Shown piece by piece: positions 15,155 to 41,100 of a DNA stretch of 64,000 bases. Below the pieces are notes generated by a model, which ran no database searches, had not been told where the DNA came from, and saw only the letters and a program-made list of their open reading frames with translations. The stretch's first letter is position 1; every line of letters starts with the position of its first letter. Origin of the DNA: Paralichthys olivaceus (lineage: Eukaryota; Chordata; Actinopteri; Pleuronectiformes; Paralichthyidae); NCBI RefSeq assembly GCF_024713975.1, contig NC_091093.1, positions 21,982,001 through 22,046,000 on the forward strand. The letters are read 5' to 3'. The translations under genes and the position numbers were made by a program.

Positions 15155-17655
15155 TGTTTGTCCCAGCTTCATGCAGCAGATGGAGTTTGTGTTTCTTCCA
15201 CTTTTTCTTGTTCTTTGACTGAGAATTTTTATACAAATGAGCCAAAAAGAGACTTCTCAATAAGCCCGCCGCAGCTTGTTGTTAAGATTGTTCTTCCAAC
15301 TGCATACGATGCCTTGGTTGAGGAGTGACCTTGAAAACCAGTTACGAGAGGAAAGCAGGAAGGAAATCAAAAAGAGATGAATGCTGACAAGGACAGACTA
15401 TATTTGCAATATGGATATAATAGGTACCCAAAAACTCGACCCTCGAGGGTAAGTCACAGATGGGTGCGGCTTTGAACTGCTGCTGTGGACTTGGCTCACT
15501 TACCTACACCCTTGGCACAGTGAGGAGGGGCAGTCAAATTGAGCGTCCAGCACATGCAGAGGATTCTGTTGAAGATGCAGTAGGAGGACGTGGCTTCTCA
15601 CCTTGTAAATTGTGAATGGAACGGTGTGTTTAAAACTGCATGTTTTTGTCGGCTCGTGTGAAGCTGTGCTGTGGACGCTAAGGAGGGAAAGAAGTAATCT
15701 ACATTATTTTGACTGAGATTGTGAATGGGTAGTTCTCTAACAATCAAACTGCGAGTGGAGAAAGTGTGTGTGCGTTTGTGTGCGTTTGTGTGCGTTTGTG
15801 TGTGTTTGGGGCAGGGAGTTAAACATATTGCCTCTTTTACAATACAATGCGAAATATTTTGTTTTAATTCATGTAAGAGTTAAAGTGATGTTGAAAAGGT
15901 TCAGAAGCACGTTTTGTACTCAGAGGATTTGATGAAGCAGCATGCTTTTCGAACTCAGCACCAGCAGAATCGCTCTTGTTACAACTGTAAAACACTGTTC
16001 TAATAAAAGATAAGAGTAGATGAACAAAACCGTGTATCTGAGAAAACAAGTAATGCCGTTTATAATCATTAGAACATCACAAGCATTTAGAGTAGGATCC
16101 TTATTGTTTAAAAATGCTGTTGCATTACATTTGTTAGTGTTGGTTTCCTTTGGTTTTGCAGTGTGTAAACTGCTGAACACAAAAAGGAACTGACTGGCAC
16201 ATTGACTGTTTTATTATATTACTACAATCCAGGTTATAATGACTTGCAAACTCTGCAAACTGCACTGATTTACACTTTTTTCTGTTTTACACGACAGTAG
16301 GTTTCATTTACACTTTAGACTTTTTAAAAAGAAAAATACAAATCCCAGATTAGATTAGTTTAAATGTTTCTTTACACAGCTTGAGGTTTAATTCTTTGTT
16401 GGCAACTGTAGGGCAGAAGTGGTATGTTAAAGCTCCATAGAGCTACTGCAGAGACTTTATGTATGAGAAAAACATGCCACTTTAAGAACAGTGCTTGTGC
16501 TGCCATCTATGGGTGGCTGTGCAGTATATTATTTCTCTGCGTTATAGCTAGATGGGGTCGCAAGTCTGTGAGTAACACATAAACTGGGATAATTTGACCT
16601 CTGACCCTTAGTGCTTAGTGCAGCAATGCTTTTCCTCCTGTACAAGATTTGATGTTGTTTTTTCAGTGTCATTATAAACACTAAACAACTCTGTCTTAAT
16701 TCCATCGGCTCTCCCAGATACAGAGTGACAGAAGGTAAAGAGCTCAGGTACCAGTCGGCTCGCAGCAGGCAGCCTCCTGTACTCACATGATTATTTAACC
16801 TACCTATGCTTTCTGTTCTAACTGGTGAGCTGCTCTCTTCTTCTGCCAAGTGTTGTCACCATGATCAAACCTGTGCCACGTCAACAGCTAACTGCAGGGG
16901 AGATTATTACTTTTTATTAGGTTGACAAACTGTTTCAATTCTCATATTTATGTAGACATGAGTCGGTGATAAACCACAGTGGTGTTCATGAATGTAACCG
17001 TCATGAAATCAATCAGGATGGAAGTTAATTATGATTTCTGTCCCAGATGGAATGTGGATGAGTGGCAAGAGAAAAACAGATACATGTGTGTTGCTTCAGT
17101 GAAATATGTTATAATCTGTCAGTACTGTTCAAATGTGTGTAAACCGATCACAGTCAGGACGACAGTGAGGTGATGTGAGAGCTAAGAAAGAAAATGTAGA
17201 ATGAAAAAATCTTTCAGTATTCAGTGCTAATATGGTACATTACAGACGAGTTTATTTGTCAAATGTGTGATCAACTGTTTTTAGTCATGCTAATCATTCT
17301 CATCAAAACAGTGTTATTTTTACCAGCAAGAAACTGGTATGTCCTATTTACAGAATATCATGTTTTGTCACAGAAACATACCATGCATTGTTTTCTTTCA
17401 GAAAATTGTCAATAAAGCATGTTGTTTTTAACATGTCTCATTCACTCCAACAAGGACAGGTAGTTCTGAAACAAAGTGACCTTTAAGATATCAAATACAG
17501 ATGTGTTGTCCTGGATTTGTTCATTCTTCACACCTATACTGGTTTTTTTCTTTTGGACATTTTGTCCCACCCCCCACAAAATGTCACATAAATCAGTTGA
17601 GCAGATTTTGCATAATCCATCAAACAATGAAAGAAACATCTTCAATTAAAATTAA

Positions 17656-17935
17656 GATTCCTCTTTATGGTCCCACACACAGCATGCAACACGCAAACAT
17701 GGGGAAATTTGACATCTGTATTTAACCCATCCGTGTGAACGGAGCACACACGGAACACACGGACAGTGACCACACACGGAACATTGGGCAGCCATGAAGG
17801 CGCCCGGGGAGCAATTGGGTGGTTCAGGAGGTGAACTGGCACCTCTCCAACTTCCATCCATGATGGACTTGAAACGGCCACCCTCCGGTTCCCAAGCCAA
17901 GTCGCTATGGACTGAGCTACTGCCTTCCCCTAATT
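17656..17935 (-). mobile_element. tRNA-derived SINE (teleost)
   Basis: On the minus strand the element starts with a tRNA-like head: GTAGCTCAGTCCATAGCGAC resembles an A box, and GGCCGTTTCAAGTCC resembles a B box (GGTTCRANNCC). The body then carries 'ttgctccccgggcgcc' and 'gatgggttaaatacagatgt' and the tail 'caaatttcccc', phrases recognised from common teleost SINE copies. The copy is degenerate, so it is not called a tRNA gene. Confidence 0.65.
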
Positions 17936-18678
17936 TGTGTTTCATCAAACAAAACTCTTCACTCCATCACTCTTTTTGTTGGTTTGACTTTTGACTATTT
18001 AATTTGGTTTGGTTAAAAGTATTTTTGTAAAAACTGCCACTCAAAATTCAGCAGGTTTTTATCCAGCCAAAAAAATGGCTGATTTATGCAATTTTAACAT
18101 AAGTAGTGAATGGACTTAAAAGCACTGCCGGCCTTCAGTGTGTGTTTGAGCGTGTGCATCTGGTAACAGTTGCCTCTTATCGGCTACATTCCTGCTTCGT
18201 GTCATCATTGTTGGCTCTTATGGTAATGCACTGTCTACTGTTACTCTAACTAGGTTAAGGGCCACATACAAGAAGTGAAGGGCCAAGTGAAATGTGTATA
18301 ATAGGTTGTGAATAACAGATTTGCGTCACGACTCAAAAAAAGGTCCAATCTGAGGATTAAAGGACGGAGGGAAACTCCCGGATACGGTTCAAATGACTGG
18401 AGCCTCGATTAGCTGATGTCAGGGCAGGAGATGATTCATGAAAAAAGTTTTAAATAGTGAGGTACGGATTAGAGCGGCTCATGGGAGTGGTTGTGGGGGA
18501 GATTCAACTGGGATCACGCTCCATTCTTACCCTTCTCTTATGGGACGGGTGGGATGTCAACAAAGTCTGGCACCAGCTGACCGGCCCAGCAGCACATGAG
18601 CATCTCTTCTTCCAGTGCGTCCAGCCCCCCCACTACCCGTTCACACCCAGCTTATGGCCACTGTGGCCATGGGGATTG

Positions 18679-18688
18679 CCTTTTTAGG
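18679..18688 (+). promoter_or_regulatory. CArG box upstream of adprhl1
   Basis: CCTTTTTAGG fits the SRF consensus CC(A/T)6GG exactly and lies about 260 bp before the adprhl1 start codon. E-box-type CAGCTG sits about 100 bp further upstream. SRF control would fit a heart and muscle gene, but function is inferred from the motif alone. Confidence 0.45.
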
Positions 18689-18910
18689 AAACACCTGATC
18701 ACAGCTGAAGTCACCGCCGCCCAACACAAAGAAGCTGTGGCTGATAGAGTGATGCTTTTGTAGAAGAGACAGAAGTCTGTGGCACTTCCAGGTCTGGTGG
18801 GAATCTTAGTTGGCTGTTTGAATTCTTCAGGAGTTGAGATTCAGATTTGTTTGCACCAGGAGTCAGTCGTCCAAATCCCAGGAGAGCTCATTCCAGAGAT
18901 CTTGATTTGA

Positions 18911-25842
<6,932 letters not shown>

Positions 25843-27517
25843 GTTGATATCAATGGCTAACGATGACGTACCATCATATAACTAGTATCAGTGTTGGCTG
25901 GACTTTCGCAGATATAATGTTGACTTATACATCAGCAACATTCACAGCTGCAGCAGTAAAAAGTAACACTGGTGTTCTGTCTGTCTTTGTGTATAGAAAT
26001 GGATGAAGTGGTTCTACAGAAGAACAAGCGTCACTAATAGTAATAATATCACACCGATGACCTCAAATGACCTGCAACTGTTAGACTGGCTGTCCAGACG
26101 CTTATCAAGGTTGAATTGTTGAAAACAGCCGACATGGTAACTGTTTTCTATTTCTGCACAAAAAACTGTTTCCTCTCTACTCAAAAAGATTCAACACTGT
26201 AAAAAACAATAGGCTACCAAAAATTTAATTTACACTGCAAAACATGATACAGCCGCTGGGCAACATAAACCAGCATTTCATTTTGAAGCTGTATTATAAT
26301 TTATTTCAGTGTACATCTGTTAATCTGTTAATAATTTCTTCAAATGCATGTTGTATATCTTCAATAGTTTACATGCAAAACTTTTCTTTCCTTGACTATG
26401 AAGATACAAAACAGTATTATCTGTATGTTAATAAATGTTCATTAAAAAAAATATATATATATAATAACACACTTATAGTGGAATATAGTAATTTTGCATT
26501 GACCTTGATTATTCCGAATAAAACAGCTTTAATTAGATTTTTATTCAGATCTCTGTGTATATAAATTACTTTATAGGGAACTGGCGATGAAATTCAGTTT
26601 CTGATTCTGAATACATGTGACAGTGGTTACAAGGTTGTTTCAAAGGAAGAAATTGTGTTAATCTTCAATCCACACTTGATTAACTGGACTCAGGCGACCT
26701 TGTCGGTCTGTGAAACAGTGACTAGCACACACCTACACCAAACTGTAGTGTTTGCACGTGGTGACGAGCACCGAGAACAGACGAATGTTCACACAGCAGG
26801 GCCAAACATGTCAGTGGTGGGAAGTCCGGAGAGCAGAATTACACGACTGCAGACATATAAGGGTGTGGTATTTTCACAAGACAAAGAGAGACCGAAGACT
26901 TAATGAGCCTTCATCTGTCCAGTGAGGAGTATTGTGTTGTAATTGTGTGTCTGTTTTTGTAGGGAAGTGAAACTTAAATCTGATTTTCAGGAATCCCAAA
27001 AGGATGATATAAAAAAATGTATGCAATTGTTTTTCAGCCTTTAACCTCTTTTCAATACAATTTAATCCAATCTAATGTATATGACCACATTATTTTTTTC
27101 AGCTTTTTAAAAAACAATCATTACAAGGAAAAGATTGCGTGACGAACCTCAGTGTTATTGTGTAACAGACGTTCCTGGAGCTGGATGAAAGTGTTGGGTC
27201 AGCGTCTGCACCTCTGCTCCAGTTTCTCTCATTAGCTCATAATCAAATTTAAAATCTGGTGACTTGATGTGAGGTTTGCCTCATTTTGATACTCGTCACC
27301 TTTTCCAGAAAGACAGCAAGCTCCTCCTCTCTTTCTTACATTTACTAAACTGTTTATATTTTAACTGAAAAAGTCATTCATTCATCATGTTATGTTTCCC
27401 TCAAGATGTGAAACTGTGCAGATGCTGGAAAAGGTGGTTTTTGAGTGCCAAATGTTTGATTCATTAAAAAAACAAACCCTGGGCCTGTATGATGATTATT
27501 ATATGGGAGCTTCACCC

Positions 27518-27712
27518 GTGCAGCATCATGTTTGAATCCGTGCAGCATCATGTTTGAATCATGTTTGAATCCGTGCAGCATCATGTTTGAATCATGTTTG
27601 AATCCGTGCAGCATCATGTTTGAATCCGTGCAGCATCATGTTTGAATCATCATGTTTGAATCCGTGCAGCATCATGTTTGAATCCGTGCAGCATCATGTT
27701 TGAATCCCTGCA
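27518..27712. repeat. 22-bp minisatellite, about 7 units
   Basis: The unit GTGCAGCATCATGTTTGAATCC is repeated about seven times, with an 11- or 14-bp partial duplication of its end (GTTTGAATCAT) inserted in units 2, 3 and 5. The 75-aa minus-strand ORF with repeats of MMLHGFKHDSN comes from this array. Confidence 0.9.
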
Positions 27713-28619
27713 GCTGCCCAGCAGAGGCTCAGGTGAGTCTGGATTTATTCACCTGTGCTACGTGGCTGTGCTGAAGAGGGCGTGGCTACTCACCCTTTTT
27801 TTTGTTGCCTTCAGGGTTCATTCGACATACTAATCCTATTAAGTATCAAGTGGGGGAGGGGACCCTGAAGGAAGTTTAGGATCAGGGGGGTGATTGAGTT
27901 CCAGGCTGTTGTGAGTGTTACAGTTTATTTAATGCCAATTACATGCTAAATACATATTGAATACTTTTATAAAATGTTCTGAGATGGAAATACCTCTCCT
28001 GGGATACTGCAGCTCAGCAGCTGCTTAATGCAAAACAAGAGTTGCTACATGTTCTCCTCCTCACATAGAGTTGATGCACGAATAGGTGGTAAATATATGC
28101 AATAATGAAAAGTAAAACTAGATGTAAAAATGATTATTCCTCAAAGTCCTTTTAACCACTCTCCAGTTATCGTCCTCATTTCCTTTTAAATGTGTTTATG
28201 CACAACATCACAACTTTTTTAGATTGTTGTTGGTCATATTTATGTTATAGTTCTTTATTATTGCATTAAATTCTATCCTCACTCGTAGTTGTTTCATCTC
28301 ATAGTTTTTGGATGTTTCTCGGATCAACAAGTTATGAGCAAGTGTCTCACCCTCAAGTTTTTAAAAACCAGATTGAAAACTTTGAAAAGTGCCTTCGATT
28401 AAACAATTTTAAAATGTCATACCATCATTGCATCTATTTTATTTCACACAGTTGACGTTCATATAATTTTACTCCTTTAACTCATTTAAAATGTGTATAC
28501 AGATTTCTCCTTTTTATTTATTTTACTCTTCTGTTCTACTCCTTTCATCTCTTTGATTTTACTTGAAAATAGTATTTAAACTGATTTATTCTCATTTTTG
28601 TTCTCTGTTGTTTTTAATG

Positions 28620-29333
28620 TGCCCGTGCAGCCCCTTGAATCTGCCTCTGAAACTCTGATACTCTGAAACGTGAGTCAGTTGCCCCGCTTCGCCTGAAGTC
28701 AGGGTTTTCACGGGAGTCACTTGAACGCACCATTAGGTCTGATTGACGTGTGTGTCCCGGGGCAAACGTCACGAGTCCGAAATCCTCCATGGAGCAGGAG
28801 AGGAGTCTGGACGGGAGCAATGGAGGACACGTGAGTAACATGGAGGAGATCGAGTGGTGTTAGTGTTGGTGTTAGAGGAGCGACTCAGACCTTCTCTCCT
28901 GGAGGAGAAACTAGAAGAAGAAGAGGAGGAAGCGGAGGGGCCGGGGCAGCAGCAGGTGCATGTGGATGGCGATTTAAAAAAAAAAAAAAAAACTCAAGGC
29001 AAACTCGATCCACACAAACACAACACTGGGAGAATTGAGCTAAAGCGAGCTGAGGCTGCGGGGGGAACGCTTTGCACCGCTTTCCCTCTTCAGAGGGTTT
29101 GAGTCCCAGAGAAAGCTCCGGGCAGCTGCGGCGTCTCGTCCCCGTTTCTCCCGTCAAACAACAACAAACATGGAGAAAGTGAACGGGAACTTGCCTCAGT
29201 TCAAACTCCGCCGTCCCGCCCGTCGCGAAGTGTGAGCGGGGAGCAGACAACAGCAGCCCCGGTGGATTCATGGTGAGGCTGAAGCTGTGATTTTCATTTG
29301 TGTCGGGGGGATATCACCGGAGCGCAGGAGGCG
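28620..29333 (+). promoter_or_regulatory. GC-rich promoter and 5' UTR of grtp1
   Basis: Base composition becomes GC- and CpG-rich from about 28.62 kb to the start codon at 29334, with GGAGGAG-type purine runs and a poly-A run near 28976-28991. No TATA box or precise start site was identified. Confidence 0.45.
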
Positions 29334-36521
<7,188 letters not shown>

Positions 36522-38144
36522 CCCAGACAGATTCACCTGCTGCTCAAATGAATTCCACTGGGAGGAGCACCCAGCTGCTTGTTTGCACCTTTTTAAAACT
36601 CAATCACAACTACTCCATGTAGTTTTTGACTTAAACATGTGTTTCCATACAATCTACATGTTTTATATATGATCATATGAGAAAATTAGTCATGTGCTGT
36701 ATGAACTGATGATTCCATTTCAACTTAATATGTGCTGTAGTTTATCTTCTTTTGGTAAAATGTGGACTAATGCACTTTACTCTGATAAGTCAGAGACACT
36801 GAAGAGAGCTGGTGTGGTAGCAAATGGCCTGGTCTGATAAAATATGTGTCAACACAGAGGAACCTGCCTGCAGCACTTCACATTATTGTGTCTGTAATGA
36901 ATATTATAGAGCGGTGTGGTGTACTATGCTGGCACAATCCAATGTGAATCATATTGATTTCACGACAGAAACTTCTTTCAACAATCCTTCATCTGATGCT
37001 TTTCATTCTTGTGCATTATGGTGAAGCAATTAAAGGGCTGCTCTCATTTTCTAACAATGGTTTGTCGAGTTTGTTTTGTGTTTTGTTGCCCTGCAAACTG
37101 CTGCAGGAAAACTGGCATCAGATTTTGTTGCTCTGGACAGAAATATCCTTGGTGTTGATCCCAGTTCTGGGTATTCTGTGTAATTTACGCCTGGTTGAAC
37201 AGCTCTGAGTAAACAACCATGTTTATCTCATGGAAAATCCTTAAAACAAATCATAAATGTGAAATATCTGTCCTGGACTTTTAACATGTTTATTAACTTT
37301 CAGATGCATAATAGAAAACGAGATCACATCATTTTCTATAAAAATAAAGGATCAAATCACAACAATTTAGATTAACAAAGCAAAAATTGAAAACTAACCC
37401 ATGCACCTGTTCACTTCCCCTGTAAAACAAATGTAAGTGATGCTTGAAGTGTGTCTGACTGCTACATTTTTACAGAGAGTAGCAATCCACATTTGTATTG
37501 TCACAATTACCAGCTACCTCATTGGGCCTTACTTCAGTGGTGGGGTAGTTGTATCAGTCTCCACTGTGGAGGAATGTTTTTGGAAAAGATTCAGATTTCC
37601 CTTATCTCAGAATCACTGCATTCATCTTGATTTTTAAAAAATACTAGAGAGCACGAGTAAGAATAAAAACTCCACCCAAGTTGAAATGTTTATACATCAG
37701 TGGATAAGACATCAGAACTTTAAAAAACTACTTTGTCCTACAGTTACTTTGCCTCTTCTTCAACTGCATGGGATATTAAATAGGTTTTTAAAAAAGATTT
37801 ACATGGGGAACAACAACAAACAGCAGTTCAAGCAAATTCATCTGATTCCTAGAAGTGTAGAGCAAAGCAGCTGATGGTCAATGTTTATCAAGCATTCAAA
37901 CTGTCCTCTCCAGCTTCATCACCATCTATATGCAGCAGATATATTGCTTCTCATCATCATTCCACAGAGAAGGTGAAAGGAAAGGAAAATATCTAGAGGT
38001 CACATAGGATGCAAAAAAAACACACACTCGCCACATAGAAACAACCACTTCCATTCACTCATGTTTGTGTCCATTTGCTCATTCACACACAGGTTTTTTC
38101 TCCATTATTCAGTCCATCAGGTTCAAGTTCAATGGAGGCTCCAC
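36522..38144. other. Convergent 3' UTRs of grtp1 (+) and lamp1 (-)
   Basis: The grtp1 3' UTR probably ends near ATTAAA at 37029-37034. The lamp1 3' UTR probably ends, on the minus strand, near AATAAA (TTTATT at 37289-37294), so only about 250 bp separate the two predicted cleavage sites. No ORF here has coding character. Confidence 0.6.
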
Positions 38145-41100
38145 TCAGATGGTCTGGTATCCAGCATGGCTCCTCTTCCTACCTATTAGGTACGCAATGA
38201 GCACAATCAGCACTAGGCCAGCGAGAGCTGCCCCGACGATGATGGGGATGAGCATCTGGTCCTGGTCCATCTGACACTCCTCCGCTAGACACAGAAGAGG
38301 CAAAGATCAAATGTTATGGCACAGAATCAGTAAATGTCGTGTCCCACTGCAGCCTGAACAGATGGATTGATGAAGGATGATTCTAAACTGTTGATCTTGT
38401 TCCTCATCTCTGATTTGATTTATTTCAGTGACTTGCGTGGTTCTAGTGTGATTGGCTCATTGCATGGCTGTTAATGACAGAAAAATCGCCACTCAGTGGG
38501 AAGCAAGTGTGAATGAGCTTGATGCAGCAAAAAAAAGTTGTTGTTAAGTCGGCCTCTAGGAATAGCAACTCTCAAATAAACAATTTGCCACCTCCTTATG
38601 AAGAGTGAGATGAGAAGATCAATTACACTGTCTCTCATGAGCAAGAAGCTACAGCCAGCAACAGCCGAGCTCTTCTTGGAAATAACACTTAAATTCGACC
38701 AAGCTGCACCACATTGCACAGACTCAGTTATCAGTCACCTAAATACGCCAGATTTTTTTTTTCATCAACATCCATGAATTATTCCTGTGGAAATATCTGA
38801 AATTATCAAACAAATATCCTCTCTCACAATTTTAATGAATTAGAAAAAAGGGAGGGGGTACTCGGAGAGCGCATTCCTCTGTCAAGGCTAACGCCCTGTC
38901 TCACATTTGTTAAAGTAAGGGAATAAAGCTGGATCTGCCTGTTTAAGCAGATCCACTCCAAAACGTAATGAGTTCCTCCCTGGGACATGCCCCAACACAA
39001 GATTTCATGGTAATTGGTTCAGTGGTTTTTTTAGTAAATATGCAGACAAACAAACAGCAGTGAGGACATAATCTCCATAGAGAATAAGCCAAAGATAGAA
39101 GAAGTGTGTGATGGCAGTTGTACCTGTAGCAAACTGGTCTGTGATGACTCCAAACGGTTGGACCTGCAGTCTGAATGTGTTGAGAGACAAAGTTGGTTCC
39201 ACAATCAGAGTTTGCTCCGCGTTACACATGTAGGAGCGGCCCAGTGAACTCCGCAGGTATTCCAGACTGGTGTTACTGGCTAAGAACCGAGCTGTGGACA
39301 GAATTATTAGAGCATTACTTTAAGCCAGACAAGGCAAGGCAAATAAAAAAAGAGCATTTTGCTTGTTACAGAATAAATCGCTATACCTGTCATATCAGGC
39401 CACATGGCGAGCAGAGATATCCCACTCAGGTGGTACTTGTTGGTCGTGGAGTTCTGTGATTGAGAGGAGAAGCTGAATAGATACTTGTACCACACACACC
39501 AACAATAACAAAGTGATGGTGTAAAAAAAGAGATGAATTTACCAGAGTGAAGGTGAAGCTGAGTGTGGTGTTCGGCTCTTCTGTCAAAACCAAGGTAGCT
39601 CTGCTGGCTTCACATAATCCAGACACATTTGTCTGACTAGGAGTCAGGTTTACTAAATCCTGCACGGTCTGGCAAAGTAGAGAAAAAATGTTTAATTTCT
39701 AGTTTACTGAAACAATTTCTGTTGAAATGAATCAACATTTATTTTTCCTATGAGCTGTCTCTGTTTGTCAAGCTTTAAATGACCTTATTCTGAGATTTTG
39801 AGACGTAGGAGATGTTGAACTGCAGTCCCATCTGAGCCAGGAGACAAACCGTGCCATTGTTGTTCTTTACAGAGTACGTGCCGTGTTCAGGTGTTCCTGA
39901 AGGCGTCGGTGCTGGAGCTGCTGTTGTAGAAGCAGCAGCGGTGGGCGGAGCTGTCGTAGTGGTAGTATCCGCCATACAGACGCTTTCTATGACAAGCAAA
40001 AAATATAAACTCCACCACTGAGCAGCAGGTCAATCATTCTGGAAACGCAGTCATGATAAGATAATCTGAGTGCTACCTGTTGGACTCAGGTCATTTCCTG
40101 GCATGAAGGCCTCCAGCCTCATGTCAGAGAAAGTGACAGTCGCCCCACCAACTCTTAAAGTGACAGGGCTCACACAGTGGTAGGTGGTGTTGATTGCCGC
40201 CCAGATTCCGACTGTAGCCGACACCACTGTGACCACATCTAGGACACAATGACACAAACATACCAGAATGTAGTTACATCTAAAATATATTTCCTGTCGT
40301 ATATGCAGGGGCGTTCAAAGGGACTTTGGGGCCCCGGCAAAAAGGGGGACATCAAACCAAATCAATGCGTTTGTTCTCACCGGAGCTGTTGGCCTCAGGG
40401 AAGGTTGCCGAATCGCTCAGGTTGTACTGCAGCGTCAGGTTTGCGACGCTGTACAGACTCCCATTGGAGGAAAAGCTCAGCCCCAAAGCATGGCCGGGTC
40501 CGAACACCGCCACCAGCCACGGCAAACTCTCGTCTGTGCCGCACGAGCTGCTGCCTGTGTCGACTGTGGCGGAGTCGGGCAGAGGAACCTGCACCGTTCT
40601 CTGAGGAGACACGAGTGATTCGACTTGTGATAAACTTTAAATTCTCTCAGAGATGGAAACCAGAACGCTGCCGTCGCTGCACAGTACGTACCGTGCTGCT
40701 GATGGTGTCGTATGTGATGGAGAATGATGCAGAAAGCTCAGCCTTAATGCAGGTGGAGTTCCCCTCTTTTACATCCAGAGTCACAGCCTGAATACAACCT
40801 GAGGGGGAGAAAATAATGAGCGAGGACACACAATATTCAAATATTAGGGACAAATATGGTAATTACACTTGTACTCATTCGTGTGCCACATAGAAAGAAG
40901 ACTCCACTTTCAAAAAATATCCCCAATACAAACGCTGCCATCTTGCAAATTTATAGTCTTAGTCTGCACAGTGGTGATCGGGCGATGAAGCCACAGTATT
41001 GAGGACCCGCCGATATGGCGCTCGGTCAATTGCGAGTCGACCTGAGGGATCAAATATGATGATTCACCCTGTTTTTATTGCATCAAATGAAAAATCGAAA

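Larger units (their letters stand above)
25843..29333. other. adprhl1 3' UTR, spacer, minisatellite and grtp1 leader
   Basis: The long-form 3' UTR probably ends near 26540. Then come about 2 kb of AT-rich spacer with a 22-bp minisatellite at 27.5-27.7 kb. From about 28.62 kb the composition turns GC-rich and forms the grtp1 promoter and 5' UTR. A strong donor-like GTGAGT at 28831 follows a short open stretch starting at ATG 28789. No other conserved gene is seen. Confidence 0.55.

Noticed and set aside
17880-17935. tRNA gene suggested by A- and B-box-like sequences
   Set aside because: The boxes belong to a degenerate SINE head followed by the SINE body; no complete cloverleaf can be drawn.
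27518-27712. CRISPR-like array of regular short repeats
   Set aside because: Units are adjacent without unique spacers, in a vertebrate genome; it is a minisatellite.
40249-40791. 180-aa plus-strand ORF
   Set aside because: Antisense of lamp1 exons 2 and 3, which have correct splice phases and match the LAMP family.
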